Positions 1 through 8,530 of a DNA stretch of 30,407 bases are shown one piece after another. The notes beneath the pieces are model-generated. The model made no database searches and was not told the DNA's origin. It saw only the letters and a program-made list of their open reading frames with translations. Each line of letters starts with the position of its first letter. Within the stretch, counting starts at the first letter, position 1. The stretch lies in contig JAHZHI010000072.1 in NCBI GenBank assembly GCA_019420345.1, forward strand, positions 1-30,407, read 5' to 3'. This DNA comes from Peptococcaceae bacterium (GTDB taxonomy: Bacteria > Bacillota > Peptococcia > Peptococcales > Peptococcaceae). The translations under genes and the position numbers were made by a program.

Positions 1-14
1 TTACCAGAAGTTCT

Positions 15-1652
15 ATGAGTCATTTTTTGTTGCACTTAGATTGTAAATTCGCCCCAGAAATACAATTGGGAATGGACTTTTGCCGGGTTGACCTCACAGG
101 TATCTCTCTTCTTATTGTATTTGTTATTTTGCTGGTGTTTTCTTCTCAACAACAAAATCTTTGGCAAGCTGTTCGTATCATGCCTTGGTGGCTGAATGTG
201 TTCTGCATGTTAACCGTTGGCGGTGTCTCTTATTGTTTATATCAGAACGCAATCACTTTTTTAGAAGAACAGCCTGTACTTCTGGCATGGCAAGCAGCTT
301 ATCCCGATATTCAAAATCTTCCTGAGTTAGCCAGTCTTTTTCTCGCGCTTATTGCTAGCCTGTTTGTGTATGTTTGTTTGGCGTTGTTCTGGAAATATTT
401 TTCTGTTGTCATACAAGAATTGGCTATTTTTCAAAAACTGACGTTCTATGAGATTGTCTTCTATATCTTACTAGTCGGTGGCGCAATTCTTTTGTCCGCT
501 TTGGTGTATAGCCATACAGAAGTTTTTTACGGCATGACAGGTACGGGCTACGATACCATCTACACCAGCGATAGCGGCGGTCTCTTATCTCAAATGGCCT
601 ATTTGGCGCTCAGCTTTCCGGAAAATGATCTTCGGCAACCACTATTTGCGGTATTCTCGGCACCGTTTGTTGGTGCGCCATATTTGCTGAGTCAAATTTT
701 TCATTTGTCTCTTTCGTCTGAAGCAATCCTTATCAACAGTCTGCAAATCCCGTTGCTTTTTGCCGGTCATTTGGCTTTGGCAAAAGCGCTGTGTCTTTCC
801 CCCGTTCAACGCTCCTGTTTTGTGTTGATTTCTTCTTTGACATATGCGCATCTGTTAAGCACCTTGATGATTGAACAATACGTCGTAGCATATTTTTGGC
901 TTTGTATCACAATCTGCGCACTTGCCAATCGATACCACGCTGCCGAAATACCACTTTATGCTGCTGGTGGTACGCTTTTAACCAGTTTGGCGTTGTTGCC
1001 GTTTATCAGCATGACACCATTTCGCAAGTCTGTGCTGAAATGGTCTAAAAAAATTATTTCGTCGGCTTTTGGCTTTCTGATCCTACTGCTCGCTTGTGGT
1101 CGATTTGATGTGCTTTACAGCGTTGGTGCCAAGCTGCTCTCATTATCTACATTCAGCGGAAAAACGATCACATTGAGCGAACGCTTGCAGCAATACACAC
1201 ATTTCATCCATGATTGTATATTGGCCCCTGCAGCACATAGTGGAATCAATTACAATACCACGATACCGCATATATCCTGGATGCATGACATTGCAAACAC
1301 TTTGAGTATCATTGGCATTGCCCTGTTTATTCTTGCCTGTTTTGGTGCCATCCTCACCTTTCGGCAACGCATCTCACGCCTTGCCATATTTTGGCTATTC
1401 TTTTCCGTGGTTTTGTTGCTGATCGTTGGCTGGGGAACCAAAGAAAATGGTTTGATCTTATATGCGCTTTATTTTAGTTGGGCCTTTGTAATATTGCTTT
1501 TTCAACTTCCTGTCTGGTTGGATCAACGATTACACACCAATGTCATTACGCCATTGAGCACAATTTTGTTTTCTGCGCTGCTTGTTTTTTATAATGTGCA
1601 TGGTTTGTGGGACATGGTTTCTTTTGGCATCAACTATTATCCTGTTGGTTAA
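15..1652 (+). CDS. Multi-pass membrane protein, 5' end probably cut by the window
   Basis: A 545-codon reading frame of mostly hydrophobic segments separated by short loops, giving roughly ten or more predicted membrane helices. The first ATG has no ribosome site before it and the frame stays open to base 3, so the true start probably lies outside the window. A loop at about residues 176-205 has an acidic pair of stretches (YDTIYTSDSGG and ENDLRQPLF) ahead of further helices. That layout is reminiscent of GT-C type membrane glycosyltransferases, but no diagnostic motif is certain. It could equally be an uncharacterised membrane protein. It ends before a strong bidirectional terminator and stands apart from the following minus-strand genes. 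Confidence 0.6.
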   Translation: MSHFLLHLDCKFAPEIQLGMDFCRVDLTGISLLIVFVILLVFSSQQQNLWQAVRIMPWWLNVFCMLTVGGVSYCLYQNAITFLEEQPVLLAWQAAYPDIQNLPELASLFLALIASLFVYVCLALFWKYFSVVIQELAIFQKLTFYEIVFYILLVGGAILLSALVYSHTEVFYGMTGTGYDTIYTSDSGGLLSQMAYLALSFPENDLRQPLFAVFSAPFVGAPYLLSQIFHLSLSSEAILINSLQIPLLFAGHLALAKALCLSPVQRSCFVLISSLTYAHLLSTLMIEQYVVAYFWLCITICALANRYHAAEIPLYAAGGTLLTSLALLPFISMTPFRKSVLKWSKKIISSAFGFLILLLACGRFDVLYSVGAKLLSLSTFSGKTITLSERLQQYTHFIHDCILAPAAHSGINYNTTIPHISWMHDIANTLSIIGIALFILACFGAILTFRQRISRLAIFWLFFSVVLLLIVGWGTKENGLILYALYFSWAFVILLFQLPVWLDQRLHTNVITPLSTILFSALLVFYNVHGLWDMVSFGINYYPVG

Positions 1653-1757
1653 GAGAAAGATAAATATGAATATCGACAGCTGCACCTGCTCATGGTCGAC
1701 GACCACATCCCTGCTGGTGCGAAGTTGTATTGATAGATAACTCTTTATTTTAATCGC

Positions 1758-1797
1758 AAAAAAGCAGATGACATCACACAATGTCATCTGCTTTTTT
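1758..1797. terminator. Bidirectional Rho-independent terminator
   Basis: A perfect 17-bp inverted repeat with a 6-base CACACA loop. Its A-run and T-run ends let it stop transcription from both the membrane-protein gene on the plus strand and the LysE-type gene on the minus strand. Confidence 0.85.
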
Positions 1798-1819
1798 ATA
1801 TACTCTTGTCACTATCAGT

Positions 1820-2407
1820 TTATTGTAAAGCAATTTCCCAAGCACAAAGCAGCAAAGATAATGCCAATAAACCATTGATAACCCTATAGTGTTTTTCATA
1901 ATGCGTCTGCAGCTTTACTCCTAAAAAAGCCCAAGTCAATGAAGCAACACTCCCTATTGTCGCAACTCCAAATCCTAAAAAAATCAATGTTAATAGCGTA
2001 TCCACATACGGAATAAAATACACGGTGAGTAAGGTGGTAATATAAAAGTATATTTTTATATTTAAAAATTGCAATAAAAAACCCGTAGAAAATCTTGGTA
2101 ATTTCTTTAAGTCAATTTGCTCAGGCTGACTTAACGCAATATGAATTGCTAACCAAACGATATAAATGACACCTGCATACTTCAATACAAACAACATAGA
2201 TGAAAATGCCATATTTAATTGATACAGCACCAACGTACAAAATAGTTGAATAAAGAAATATCCACAGCAAATCCCAAAAATCAAATTTTTTCCTTTTCTC
2301 CAACCAAATTGTGTCGTAGTATTCATCGCTAATAAGTTTCCAGGGCCCGGTGTAAAAGAGTTTATAAATATATAGCACAACAACATTCCCAAAATAGATG
2401 CTGACAT
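1820..2407 (-). CDS. LysE/RhtB-family amino-acid exporter
   Basis: A 195-residue integral membrane protein with about six hydrophobic segments. The N-terminal signature FTPGPGNLLAMNTTTQFGW is the hallmark of LysE/RhtB translocators, which export amino acids or related small molecules across the cytoplasmic membrane. The length matches the family (about 190-210). An ATG five codons upstream (2422) is possible, but the AAAGGA box sits inside those codons at proper distance from the ATG at 2407, so the shorter start is preferred. It lies downstream of the flavodoxin-like gene on the same strand, separated by a hairpin. The substrate cannot be deduced. Confidence 0.85.
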   Translation of the reverse strand: MSASILGMLLCYIFINSFTPGPGNLLAMNTTTQFGWRKGKNLIFGICCGYFFIQLFCTLVLYQLNMAFSSMLFVLKYAGVIYIVWLAIHIALSQPEQIDLKKLPRFSTGFLLQFLNIKIYFYITTLLTVYFIPYVDTLLTLIFLGFGVATIGSVASLTWAFLGVKLQTHYEKHYRVINGLLALSLLLCAWEIALQ

Positions 2408-2432
2408 ATCATATCCTTTCATTGCTTAAGAC

Positions 2433-2475
2433 AAAACAGTGCGCGTATGTCTAAATGCAACACGCACTGTTTTTC
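2433..2475. terminator. Hairpin terminator between flavodoxin-like and LysE-type genes
   Basis: An 11-bp perfect stem (AAAACAGTGCG with CGCACTGTTTT) closes a 19-base loop. Runs of A and T at its ends suit termination of the minus-strand flavodoxin gene. It lies before the LysE-type gene, so those two are probably separate transcripts. Confidence 0.6.
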
Positions 2476-2502
2476 AACGATACACAATCTTTCACGCTAT
2501 TT

Positions 2503-2991
2503 CTATTTATTGAGCACAGATACCTGTTCAGCCATACGCTGACCATAGATTCTAAATAGATCTGCGAAGTCATCTATATTTGGAGCGATTGCAACAGGTC
2601 CTAAATGAATGACTGGCATACCTTTGGATTGACCACTCGAATAGACCATCATACCATCCACCATAAGATGTGTAAGAATGGTTTGAATGGCCAAATCACC
2701 TCCGCCATGGATGAATGCTGCTGTAGCGAAAGCTCCGCCTAATTTTCCTGCCACATTCAGTTTGACCAATTCTGTTTCAAGCCATATTTTTACCTTTCCA
2801 GATAAACTCCCATTATAAGTTGGCGTACCAACAATTAAAGCATTACTTTCTTTCACATAGCACTCATCGATATCGCCGATTTGAAACGCTTTCGCTTGAA
2901 CACCAGAGACTTTTTCAATACCTTCAATAATATATTGCGCTGCCTTTGCAGTATTTCCTGTTTTGCTTTCATAAATAATTGATATCTGCAT
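2503..2991 (-). CDS. Flavodoxin-like / NAD(P)H:quinone oxidoreductase-type flavoprotein
   Basis: A 162-residue cytoplasmic protein. The N-terminus (IIYESKTGNTAKAA, about residues 5-18) is the FMN phosphate-binding loop of flavodoxin-fold proteins. The stretch VGTPTYNGSLSGKVKIWLE (about 54-72) is the second FMN-contact loop, as in WrbA and flavodoxin-type reductases. It probably binds FMN and moves electrons to quinones or other electrophiles. A strong AGGAGGT site precedes the ATG. It is transcribed divergently from an HxlR-family regulator, a common arrangement in which the regulator senses electrophile or thiol stress and controls the reductase. That regulatory link is inferred from layout and from the palindrome just downstream of the promoter. 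Confidence 0.85.
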   Translation of the reverse strand: MQISIIYESKTGNTAKAAQYIIEGIEKVSGVQAKAFQIGDIDECYVKESNALIVGTPTYNGSLSGKVKIWLETELVKLNVAGKLGGAFATAAFIHGGGDLAIQTILTHLMVDGMMVYSSGQSKGMPVIHLGPVAIAPNIDDFADLFRIYGQRMAEQVSVLNK

Positions 2992-3025
2992 AAAAAGACC
3001 TCCTATTGATCAGATTAAAATACAT

Positions 3026-3042
3026 GGTATACTTTTTATACC
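3026..3042. promoter_or_regulatory. Candidate HxlR operator
   Basis: A perfect inverted repeat, GGTATA-5 bp-TATACC, starting a few bases downstream of the predicted flavodoxin-gene start site, where bound repressor would block transcription. Related TACC/GTAT half-sites occur at about 3095-3106 and 3114-3119, close to the regulator's own start. This suggests autoregulation. Confidence 0.55.
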
Positions 3043-3052
3043 TACACCGATA

Positions 3053-3080
3053 ATTATATCTAGAAACCTAAACTTCGCAA
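3053..3080 (-). promoter_or_regulatory. Promoter of the flavodoxin-like gene
   Basis: On the minus strand a -35 box TTGCGA (3075-3080) and a -10 box TATAAT (3053-3058) are separated by 16 bp. The expected start site is near 3046, immediately before the inverted repeat at 3026-3042. Confidence 0.6.
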
Positions 3081-3135
3081 TAACGCAGTAATTTCATACC
3101 TTGTATCAAAAAACATACCTAGGAGGATGTGTCCA

Positions 3136-3504
3136 ATGAATTATCAGAATGGTGATGAAACAATCTGTCCACTGAAGCTAACCATGGATTTAATCGGAGG
3201 CAAATGGAAATTAACCATCATATGCCTACTTAAAGATGGAAAACCCATGCGATACAATCAAATAAAGAAAAGCATCCCTGGCATAACGAACATGATGCTG
3301 TCCCAATCCTTAAAACAACTGGAAGAATATGAGGTAGTGATTAGAAGACAATATAACGAAGTTCCCGTTAGAGTAGAATACCAGCTCACAGAAAATGGTT
3401 TTACATTACTTTCCGTTTTAACCTTATTAAATGATTGGGGAAGTCAATACATTGAAAAACATCCACAATACGTTTCACATTGCTCAAAATGCATTATGAA
3501 ATAA
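3136..3504 (+). CDS. HxlR-family winged-helix transcriptional regulator
   Basis: A 122-residue DNA-binding protein. The HxlR pattern is clear: CPLKLTMDLIGGKWKLTIIC near the N-terminus, with the conserved Cys before helix 1, then the recognition region IPGITNMMLSQSLKQLEE and the wing VEYQLTENG. Many relatives (YodB, HypR and others) sense electrophiles or disulfide stress through the N-terminal Cys. Two in-frame ATGs exist. The AGGAGG box directly abuts the first (3127) but lies nine bases before the second (3136), so the second is chosen. It is divergent from the flavodoxin-like gene and probably represses it. Confidence 0.88.
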   Translation: MNYQNGDETICPLKLTMDLIGGKWKLTIICLLKDGKPMRYNQIKKSIPGITNMMLSQSLKQLEEYEVVIRRQYNEVPVRVEYQLTENGFTLLSVLTLLNDWGSQYIEKHPQYVSHCSKCIMK

Positions 3505-3645
3505 TGTTTTGCAACAACAACTACGTCACCCATAGCTTCCGTTCTCTATTTAATTTCTTTTTTTAAACTCTTATATCAATCGCAAAGTGTACAGCTGCTG
3601 CCCCTCATTATCAACAGACTGATCCTTAATTTTTGCTCGTTTATA

Positions 3646-3654
3646 TGCTATACT
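3646..3654 (+). promoter_or_regulatory. Extended -10 promoter of small membrane-protein gene
   Basis: TGCTATACT, an extended -10 element, lies about 40 bases before the start codon. No convincing -35 box is seen. Confidence 0.45.
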
Positions 3655-3696
3655 TTTAGCATAAAATAGGCGTTAAGTTTCTTGTAAGGAAGGAGC

Positions 3697-3915
3697 ATGA
3701 ACATGGATATCATCGGTCTTATTCTTTCAATTGTGCTTCTCTTCATTCTACTTAGTCTGCCATTTCGTTTTCGAGAAGAACGAGAATATATGGAGAAACG
3801 TTTTAACGAACTGGAACAAAAACTGGATACTTTACAGTCAGCGTTGGAAGCACAAGCCACGGAATCCGTTCCTCAGGCCTCAGGAAAAATTGAAGCTTCA
3901 GAAGCTCGAGATTGA
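3697..3915 (+). CDS. Small single-pass membrane protein with coiled coil
   Basis: A 72-residue product (or 70 from the ATG at 3703; both have purine-rich ribosome sites, AAGGA and GGAG). Residues 3-23 form one strongly hydrophobic helix. A charged segment, REEREYMEKRFNELEQKLDTL, has heptad spacing typical of a short coiled coil, and the tail is low-complexity. It is therefore probably a membrane-anchored oligomer with the coiled coil in the cytoplasm. It stands alone with its own promoter and terminator. No family is recognised and no function is claimed. Confidence 0.65.
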   Translation: MNMDIIGLILSIVLLFILLSLPFRFREEREYMEKRFNELEQKLDTLQSALEAQATESVPQASGKIEASEARD

Positions 3916-3955
3916 TTTGACAGTATATTTCAACTCATGGTCACTGATTTTATTT

Positions 3956-3994
3956 GAACAGGCATCTGCACATGACAGATGTCTGTTCTTTTAT
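3956..3994 (+). terminator. Rho-independent terminator after small membrane-protein gene
   Basis: GAACAGGCATCTG pairs with CAGATGTCTGTTC (13 pairs including one G-U) around a 7-base loop and is followed by TTTTAT. Confidence 0.8.
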
Positions 3995-4082
3995 ATTATT
4001 CAACGTCGTATTCATAGCTCTTTTCTTATAATCATACAAACTATCATAAGCCGCACATGGCTTTTTTCGCCCAGCGACGATG

Positions 4083-4091
4083 TGCTATAGT
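4083..4091 (+). promoter_or_regulatory. Extended -10 promoter of phosphoribosyltransferase gene
   Basis: TGCTATAGT forms an extended -10 element about 48 bases before the start codon. A matching -35 box is not obvious. Confidence 0.45.
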
Positions 4092-4138
4092 GGTATATAT
4101 TAAACATTGATCCAACTTGAAAAGAAAGGACCTTCACT

Positions 4139-4759
4139 ATGACAACGCGTTACACCCCACCCTATTTTGATTTTGAAATCTGCGGCGTGAAAAGGAAATT
4201 GCCTTTCGTGAAGATCAAAGACAACATGGCACTCGCCAGTTTCTGCATTGCATCCGATACAGAGCTGGTGCAGGCTGTGGCACCAGAACTGATCAAACGG
4301 CTGCCAGAAGTAGATGTGCTCCTCACTGCGGAAGCCAAAGGCATCATCCTCACTTACGAGATCAGTCGTCTCTTGGGCATGAAAGATTTCGTGCTGGCAC
4401 GTAAAAGCAACAAGCCTTACATGCAGAATGTGCTCGAAGCTACCGTCTATTCCATCACCACCCAGGCCAAGCAGACCCTCTACCTCGACAGCTGCGATGC
4501 AGAAAAGCTGCGCGGCAAACGCGTTGCCATCATCGACGACGTCTTCGCCACCGGCAATTCCCTGGCCGCGCTCGAAAAACTCGCCACCCTCGCCGGTGCC
4601 AGCATCGTCGCTAAAGCTGCCGTACTCGCCGAACTGGACTCCGTCTACCGCGACGACGTCATCTTCTTAAAAGAACACTACGTTTTCACGCCAAACCCGG
4701 ACGGCACTTTCACGCCTATTGAATGCGACGAAAAAAAGCGCCGCTGTACCGATTGTTGA
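4139..4759 (+). CDS. Purine-type phosphoribosyltransferase family protein
   Basis: A 206-residue cytoplasmic protein. The PRPP-binding motif RVAIIDDVFATGNSL (about residues 127-141) marks a type I phosphoribosyltransferase. The segment TAEAKGIILTYEISRLLGM (about 62-80), followed by a KSNKPYM loop, resembles the adenine/xanthine phosphoribosyltransferase branch. Such enzymes salvage a purine base using PRPP, although some relatives are purine-sensing regulators without catalysis. A GAAAGGA site eight bases upstream supports the ATG. The C-terminus ends in a short Lys/Arg/Cys-rich tail (KKRRCTDC), unusual for catalytic Apt. It is a single-gene unit with no nearby purine genes, so the exact substrate remains open. 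Confidence 0.82.
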   Translation: MTTRYTPPYFDFEICGVKRKLPFVKIKDNMALASFCIASDTELVQAVAPELIKRLPEVDVLLTAEAKGIILTYEISRLLGMKDFVLARKSNKPYMQNVLEATVYSITTQAKQTLYLDSCDAEKLRGKRVAIIDDVFATGNSLAALEKLATLAGASIVAKAAVLAELDSVYRDDVIFLKEHYVFTPNPDGTFTPIECDEKKRRCTDC

Positions 4760-4843
4760 TTAAAACCTACGGAAACAGACGCTTCCAAGAGTGGATTGCC
4801 TTGATTTTTCTCCTTCACCACAATTCTTTACCATTTCTCGACG

Positions 4844-4870
4844 TTGCTTTTTACATTGAAGTGGTATAAT
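4844..4870 (+). promoter_or_regulatory. Promoter of the DJ-1/PfpI gene
   Basis: TTGCTT (4844-4849) and TATAAT (4865-4870) are spaced by 15 bp. A TGG just before the -10 makes it an extended -10 promoter. Confidence 0.6.
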
Positions 4871-4928
4871 AATCTTATAAAAATAGAGTGAATTTTTCAC
4901 AATAAATGAATTTTTAGGAGGAATAACT

Positions 4929-5507
4929 ATGAGCAAGAAGATTTTGCTGTTGTGCGGGGATTACACGGAAGACTACGAAACAATGGTGCCTTTCCAGGCG
5001 CTGTCCATGCTGGGTTATCAGGTAGATGCTGTCTGCCCTGGTAAGAAGGCTGGCGAAACGGTTGCCACTGCTGTGCATGATTTTCTCGGCAAGCAGACTT
5101 ACACCGAACTGACGGGCCACAACTTTGCTTTGACTGCTGATTTTGACGCAGTGAACACAACGGATTATGTGGGTCTGTTTATCACAGGCGGCCGTGCTCC
5201 GGAATACATTCGCCTGAATCCTCGTGTGATCGAAATTGTTCAGGAATTCTTCAAAGACAACAAGCCTGTTGCTGCGATCTGCCATGGTCCACAGGTACTG
5301 ACCGCTGCTGGTGTGCTGAAAGGCTACAAGGCAACTTGCTATGAAGCTGTTGGTCCAGACATCACGCTGGCTGGCGGCGAATATGTCAACGTTCCTGCTG
5401 ATGAAGCCGTTGTCGACAAAAACCTTGTTACCTCTCCTGCATGGCCTGGCAACACCGCTATTTGCCGTGAATTTGTCAAATTGCTTGGTGCCAAGATCGA
5501 AATCTAA
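4929..5507 (+). CDS. DJ-1/PfpI family protein
   Basis: A 192-residue cytoplasmic protein of the DJ-1/PfpI superfamily. The nucleophile elbow VAAICHGPQVL places the conserved Cys at about residue 118, followed by His. An upstream FITGGRAPEYIR segment and N-terminal acidic residues (TEDYE) complete the usual active site. Members include deglycase/glyoxalase III-like enzymes, chaperones and putative proteases, and the sequence does not decide which. The AGGAGG site eight bases upstream fixes the start. It is monocistronic, with its own promoter and a strong shared terminator. The codon pattern (few rare codons) suggests decent expression, which is an impression rather than a measurement. Confidence 0.85.
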   Translation: MSKKILLLCGDYTEDYETMVPFQALSMLGYQVDAVCPGKKAGETVATAVHDFLGKQTYTELTGHNFALTADFDAVNTTDYVGLFITGGRAPEYIRLNPRVIEIVQEFFKDNKPVAAICHGPQVLTAAGVLKGYKATCYEAVGPDITLAGGEYVNVPADEAVVDKNLVTSPAWPGNTAICREFVKLLGAKIEI

Positions 5508-5513
5508 TGGCAC

Positions 5514-5565
5514 AAAAAAACTGTTGCACGAATGGACAATAAACCACTCGTGCAACAGTTTTTTT
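5514..5565. terminator. Bidirectional terminator between convergent genes
   Basis: An 18-bp stem (seven A-T pairs plus CTGTTGCACGA with TCGTGCAACAG) with a 16-base loop between the DJ-1/PfpI gene and the convergent sodium symporter gene. It has T-tracts in both directions. Confidence 0.88.
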
Positions 5566-7015
5566 ATTTGCTTTTTTTCTCAAGAACATCTGCCATGGCA
5601 ATGAAGTGATCGGCTTTTTCATACTCTGGCGCTGTGCAAAGACTAACGCCAACGTAGATCACACAGGAAATAGCTACACCAAGCACCACCTGAAGGGCCG
5701 ACTGCAGTGCCCAAAATGAAGGCAGCGCTACGCCAAAACTGATGAGCAAATTGTAGCAGCAGTACACCAATCCCATGACCATCGATGCCAACGCACCTTT
5801 GGCATTGCCGCGCCGCCAGAAAAAGCCCAGCACCAGCGGCACAAAAACACCGGTCGTAATGACATCCGACGCCATCCAGGAAACCACCAGAATGGAGCGA
5901 ATCCGCAAAGCAATGAGAATGGCCACCAATGTTACCAAAAGTGTTGCAATGCGTGAAAAGCGCAGCTTCTGCTGCTCTGTTGTCTGGCGTGTGTTGAGGT
6001 CCAGTGACAAGGTCATTGCCCCTGTATTGATCAGCGAGTCCATCGTTGACATAATCGCTGCCGCAATCCCCACAAAAACGATCGCGCCCAGCACTGGCGA
6101 CATGTAATCCACAACAATTGCCGTCACAATGCCGCCTTCTGGCATTTCATCAAATAGCACCAGCCCAGCCATGCCGGTAAAAATCACCAACAGATAAAGC
6201 GGAATATATGCGAAGAAGCTCATAATCGTCATCTTGCGTGCGTCATTGTTGCTGCGTGCTGCCGAAATACGCTGCCACACATTCGCCTGAATCATCCACG
6301 AGCAGCCAAACGTGATGACATACCCCATATACTTAGACGCGCCCGCAACGGGGCTCAGATAGGTTGTCTTCCCCAAGGCCTCGGCTGTCTGCGCGATCAT
6401 GCCAAAACCACCCGCCTGCTTCATGGCTATGATAAACACCACAATCGCAGAAATCAACAGCAGGCAGAACTGAATAATATCTGTCAGCACCACACCACGA
6501 AATCCGCCAAACATAGAATAAATCAGCACAATGCCTGTGCCAACCAGAATAGCAATCTCATAGTTCAACCCTAAATAAGTGCCAAAGAAGGTGCCAATGC
6601 CCACCATCTGCGACGCCGCATTCAGCGTCATAAAAATCAAAATCATCACGGATAAGAGCTTTGCCACACTCTTTGAATAGCGCGCCTCCATCATGCTGCC
6701 CTGTGTCAGGTACCCTACGCGGCGAATGCCCTTCGCTCCAAGCATCATTAAAAATGTTGACAGTAAGACCGGCACCGCATAGTACCAAAATGATCCCAAG
6801 CCATCGGTATAGGCCAAGTCGGCCGTAGAAATCGCTGAACCAGCACCCCACCACGACGCCACAAACGTAATCGACAACGCCCAAAATGGCAGCGTGCGCC
6901 CCGCAAAGAAATAATCCACAACGCTCTCATTCTTTTTTTCACGTGTCACCGCAAATAAGAGCACTGCAAAATAAACAATCAAGCCAGCGATTGATGCAAT
7001 CTGTAGTACGCCCAA
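5564..7015 (-). CDS. Sodium:solute symporter (SSS family)
   Basis: A protein of about 483 residues with roughly 13 hydrophobic segments. It carries the SSS features DYFFAGRTLPFWALSITF and ASWWGAGSAIS near the N-terminus, and YSMFGGFRGVVLTDIIQF in the middle. It probably imports an organic solute with sodium across the cytoplasmic membrane. The substrate is unknown, although the nearest relatives in my memory include pantothenate, proline and urea-type carriers. The frame can start at TTG 7030, but a GGAGGGG box overlaps that codon. The TTG at 7015 lies six bases after the box and is the likelier start, a rare TTG initiation. A good promoter lies just upstream. Confidence 0.85.
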   Translation of the reverse strand: MGVLQIASIAGLIVYFAVLLFAVTREKKNESVVDYFFAGRTLPFWALSITFVASWWGAGSAISTADLAYTDGLGSFWYYAVPVLLSTFLMMLGAKGIRRVGYLTQGSMMEARYSKSVAKLLSVMILIFMTLNAASQMVGIGTFFGTYLGLNYEIAILVGTGIVLIYSMFGGFRGVVLTDIIQFCLLLISAIVVFIIAMKQAGGFGMIAQTAEALGKTTYLSPVAGASKYMGYVITFGCSWMIQANVWQRISAARSNNDARKMTIMSFFAYIPLYLLVIFTGMAGLVLFDEMPEGGIVTAIVVDYMSPVLGAIVFVGIAAAIMSTMDSLINTGAMTLSLDLNTRQTTEQQKLRFSRIATLLVTLVAILIALRIRSILVVSWMASDVITTGVFVPLVLGFFWRRGNAKGALASMVMGLVYCCYNLLISFGVALPSFWALQSALQVVLGVAISCVIYVGVSLCTAPEYEKADHFIAMADVLEKKSK

Positions 7016-7045
7016 ATAAATCCCCTCCAATTATTTTGTAAAGGG

Positions 7046-7074
7046 ATTATACGACCCCCTCCCTGACATTTCAA
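7046..7074 (-). promoter_or_regulatory. Promoter of the sodium symporter gene
   Basis: On the minus strand TTGAAA (7069-7074) and TATAAT (7046-7051) are separated by exactly 17 bp. This gives a leader of about 24 bases. Confidence 0.7.
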
Positions 7075-7249
7075 GGCATTTTGCGACTACAGCCCATCGC
7101 CGCCGCTTATATGAGCAATTACGAAACAGTAAAAAAGAGGACAAAAGCCCATCAATTTTTTTCATCAATTTTACATAATTTTTATGGCATTTCTTGCCCA
7201 ATTCCCCTACACTATTAGATGGCAACTAAGATAATAAAGGACGAACATC

Positions 7250-8488
7250 ATGGGATCATTTAAACTGACAAAATTAGAGCGCAACTGGATTTTTTATGAC
7301 GTGGGCAATTCAGCCTTCACATTATTGATTACAACCATCATGCCGATCTACTTCAACAGCTTGGCAGAAAATGCTGGCTTGTCGAGTGTCGATTATCTGG
7401 CTTATTGGGGCTATGCCGCATCGATTGTCACACTGATTGTGGCGGTGATGGGGCCTACATTCGGTACACTGGCAGACACGCGTGGTTACAAGCGTCCCAT
7501 CTTCCTACTCTTTTTGGTAATTGGTCTGGTTGGTTGTGTGGCGTTGGGTTTCTCCAGCGACTGGCTGATCTTTTTAATTGTTTTCGTTATCGCCAAAACA
7601 GGGTACTCTGCAAGCCTGATTTTTTATGATTCTATGCTTTCCGATGTAACCACACATGAACGCATGGATATGGTTTCCTCTAGCGGGTATGCCTGGGGAT
7701 ATATCGGCAGCTGCGTTCCTTTCATCCTTTCCTTGGTGTTGGTGCTTGGCGGCAGTGCTGTTGGCATCTCTGTGACTCTGGGCATGCAGCTGGCATTCTG
7801 CATCACCGCTGCTTGGTGGCTGCTTTTTACGCTGCCACTCCTAAAAAGCTATCATCAAAAGCATTTTGTTGAAAAGCAGCGCCATGCCATTCGCGAAAGT
7901 TTTGCGCGTTTGGGGCGCACTTTCAAAAACATAAAGGCAGAAAAGAAGGTCTTTTTCTTCCTTTTAGCGTTCTTTTTCTACATTGACGGGGTTTATACCA
8001 TCATCGACATGGCCACAGCCTATGGCACCGCGCTTGGCCTGGACAGCACCGGCCTTTTGCTGGCATTATTGGTGACACAAATCGTCGCCTTTCCCTTTGC
8101 CATTCTTTTTGGTCACTTATCTGGGCGTCACGCCACAGCCAAACTCATCACCGTCTGTATCATCGCCTATTTTGGCATCGCTGTGTTTGCGGTTTTCTTG
8201 ACCCACCAATGGCAGTTTTGGGTGCTGGCAGTTCTTGTTGGCATGTTCCAGGGCGGCATCCAGGCCCTTTCGCGCTCCTATTTCACACGCATCATTCCGC
8301 CAAAACAATCTGGCGAATATTTTGGTATTATGGATATCTGCGGCAAAGGGGCCTCCTTCATGGGCACCACCCTTGTCAGCGCCGTCAGCCAGATCACCGG
8401 CGACATCAACACCGGCGTCGGTATGATCGCCCTGCTCTTTATCATCGGCATGGTCTTTTTCCAAATCACCATACGCATTCGCGATTAA
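7250..8488 (+). CDS. MFS transporter, UMF1 / Atg22-like family
   Basis: A 412-residue protein with about 12 hydrophobic segments. The N-terminus ERNWIFYDVGNSAFTLLI and the segment YWGYAASIVTLIVAVMGPTF, followed by GTLADTRGYKR (the loop 2-3 MFS motif), are typical of the UMF1/Atg22-like branch of the major facilitator superfamily. In yeast, Atg22 effluxes amino acids from the vacuole. Bacterial members have no settled substrate. An AAAGGA site precedes the ATG. It is divergent from the sodium symporter gene and followed by a terminator, so it is probably monocistronic. Confidence 0.87.
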   Translation: MGSFKLTKLERNWIFYDVGNSAFTLLITTIMPIYFNSLAENAGLSSVDYLAYWGYAASIVTLIVAVMGPTFGTLADTRGYKRPIFLLFLVIGLVGCVALGFSSDWLIFLIVFVIAKTGYSASLIFYDSMLSDVTTHERMDMVSSSGYAWGYIGSCVPFILSLVLVLGGSAVGISVTLGMQLAFCITAAWWLLFTLPLLKSYHQKHFVEKQRHAIRESFARLGRTFKNIKAEKKVFFFLLAFFFYIDGVYTIIDMATAYGTALGLDSTGLLLALLVTQIVAFPFAILFGHLSGRHATAKLITVCIIAYFGIAVFAVFLTHQWQFWVLAVLVGMFQGGIQALSRSYFTRIIPPKQSGEYFGIMDICGKGASFMGTTLVSAVSQITGDINTGVGMIALLFIIGMVFFQITIRIRD

Positions 8489-8491
8489 ACA

Positions 8492-8530
8492 AAAAATGCA
8501 CCGTTTCAAACATGAAACGGTGCATTTTTA
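8492..8530. terminator. Bidirectional terminator between convergent genes
   Basis: A perfect 17-bp stem (AAAAATGCACCGTTTCA with its complement) and a 4-base loop separate the MFS gene from the convergent nuclease gene. Confidence 0.9.

Noticed and set aside
3731..4090. Plus-strand 119-codon frame overlapping the small membrane protein
   Set aside because: It overlaps the better-supported 72-codon gene in another frame and reads through its terminator. It has no ribosome site.
4914..5555. Minus-strand 213-codon frame opposite the DJ-1/PfpI gene
   Set aside because: It runs through the terminator hairpin and mirrors a clear DJ-1/PfpI protein.
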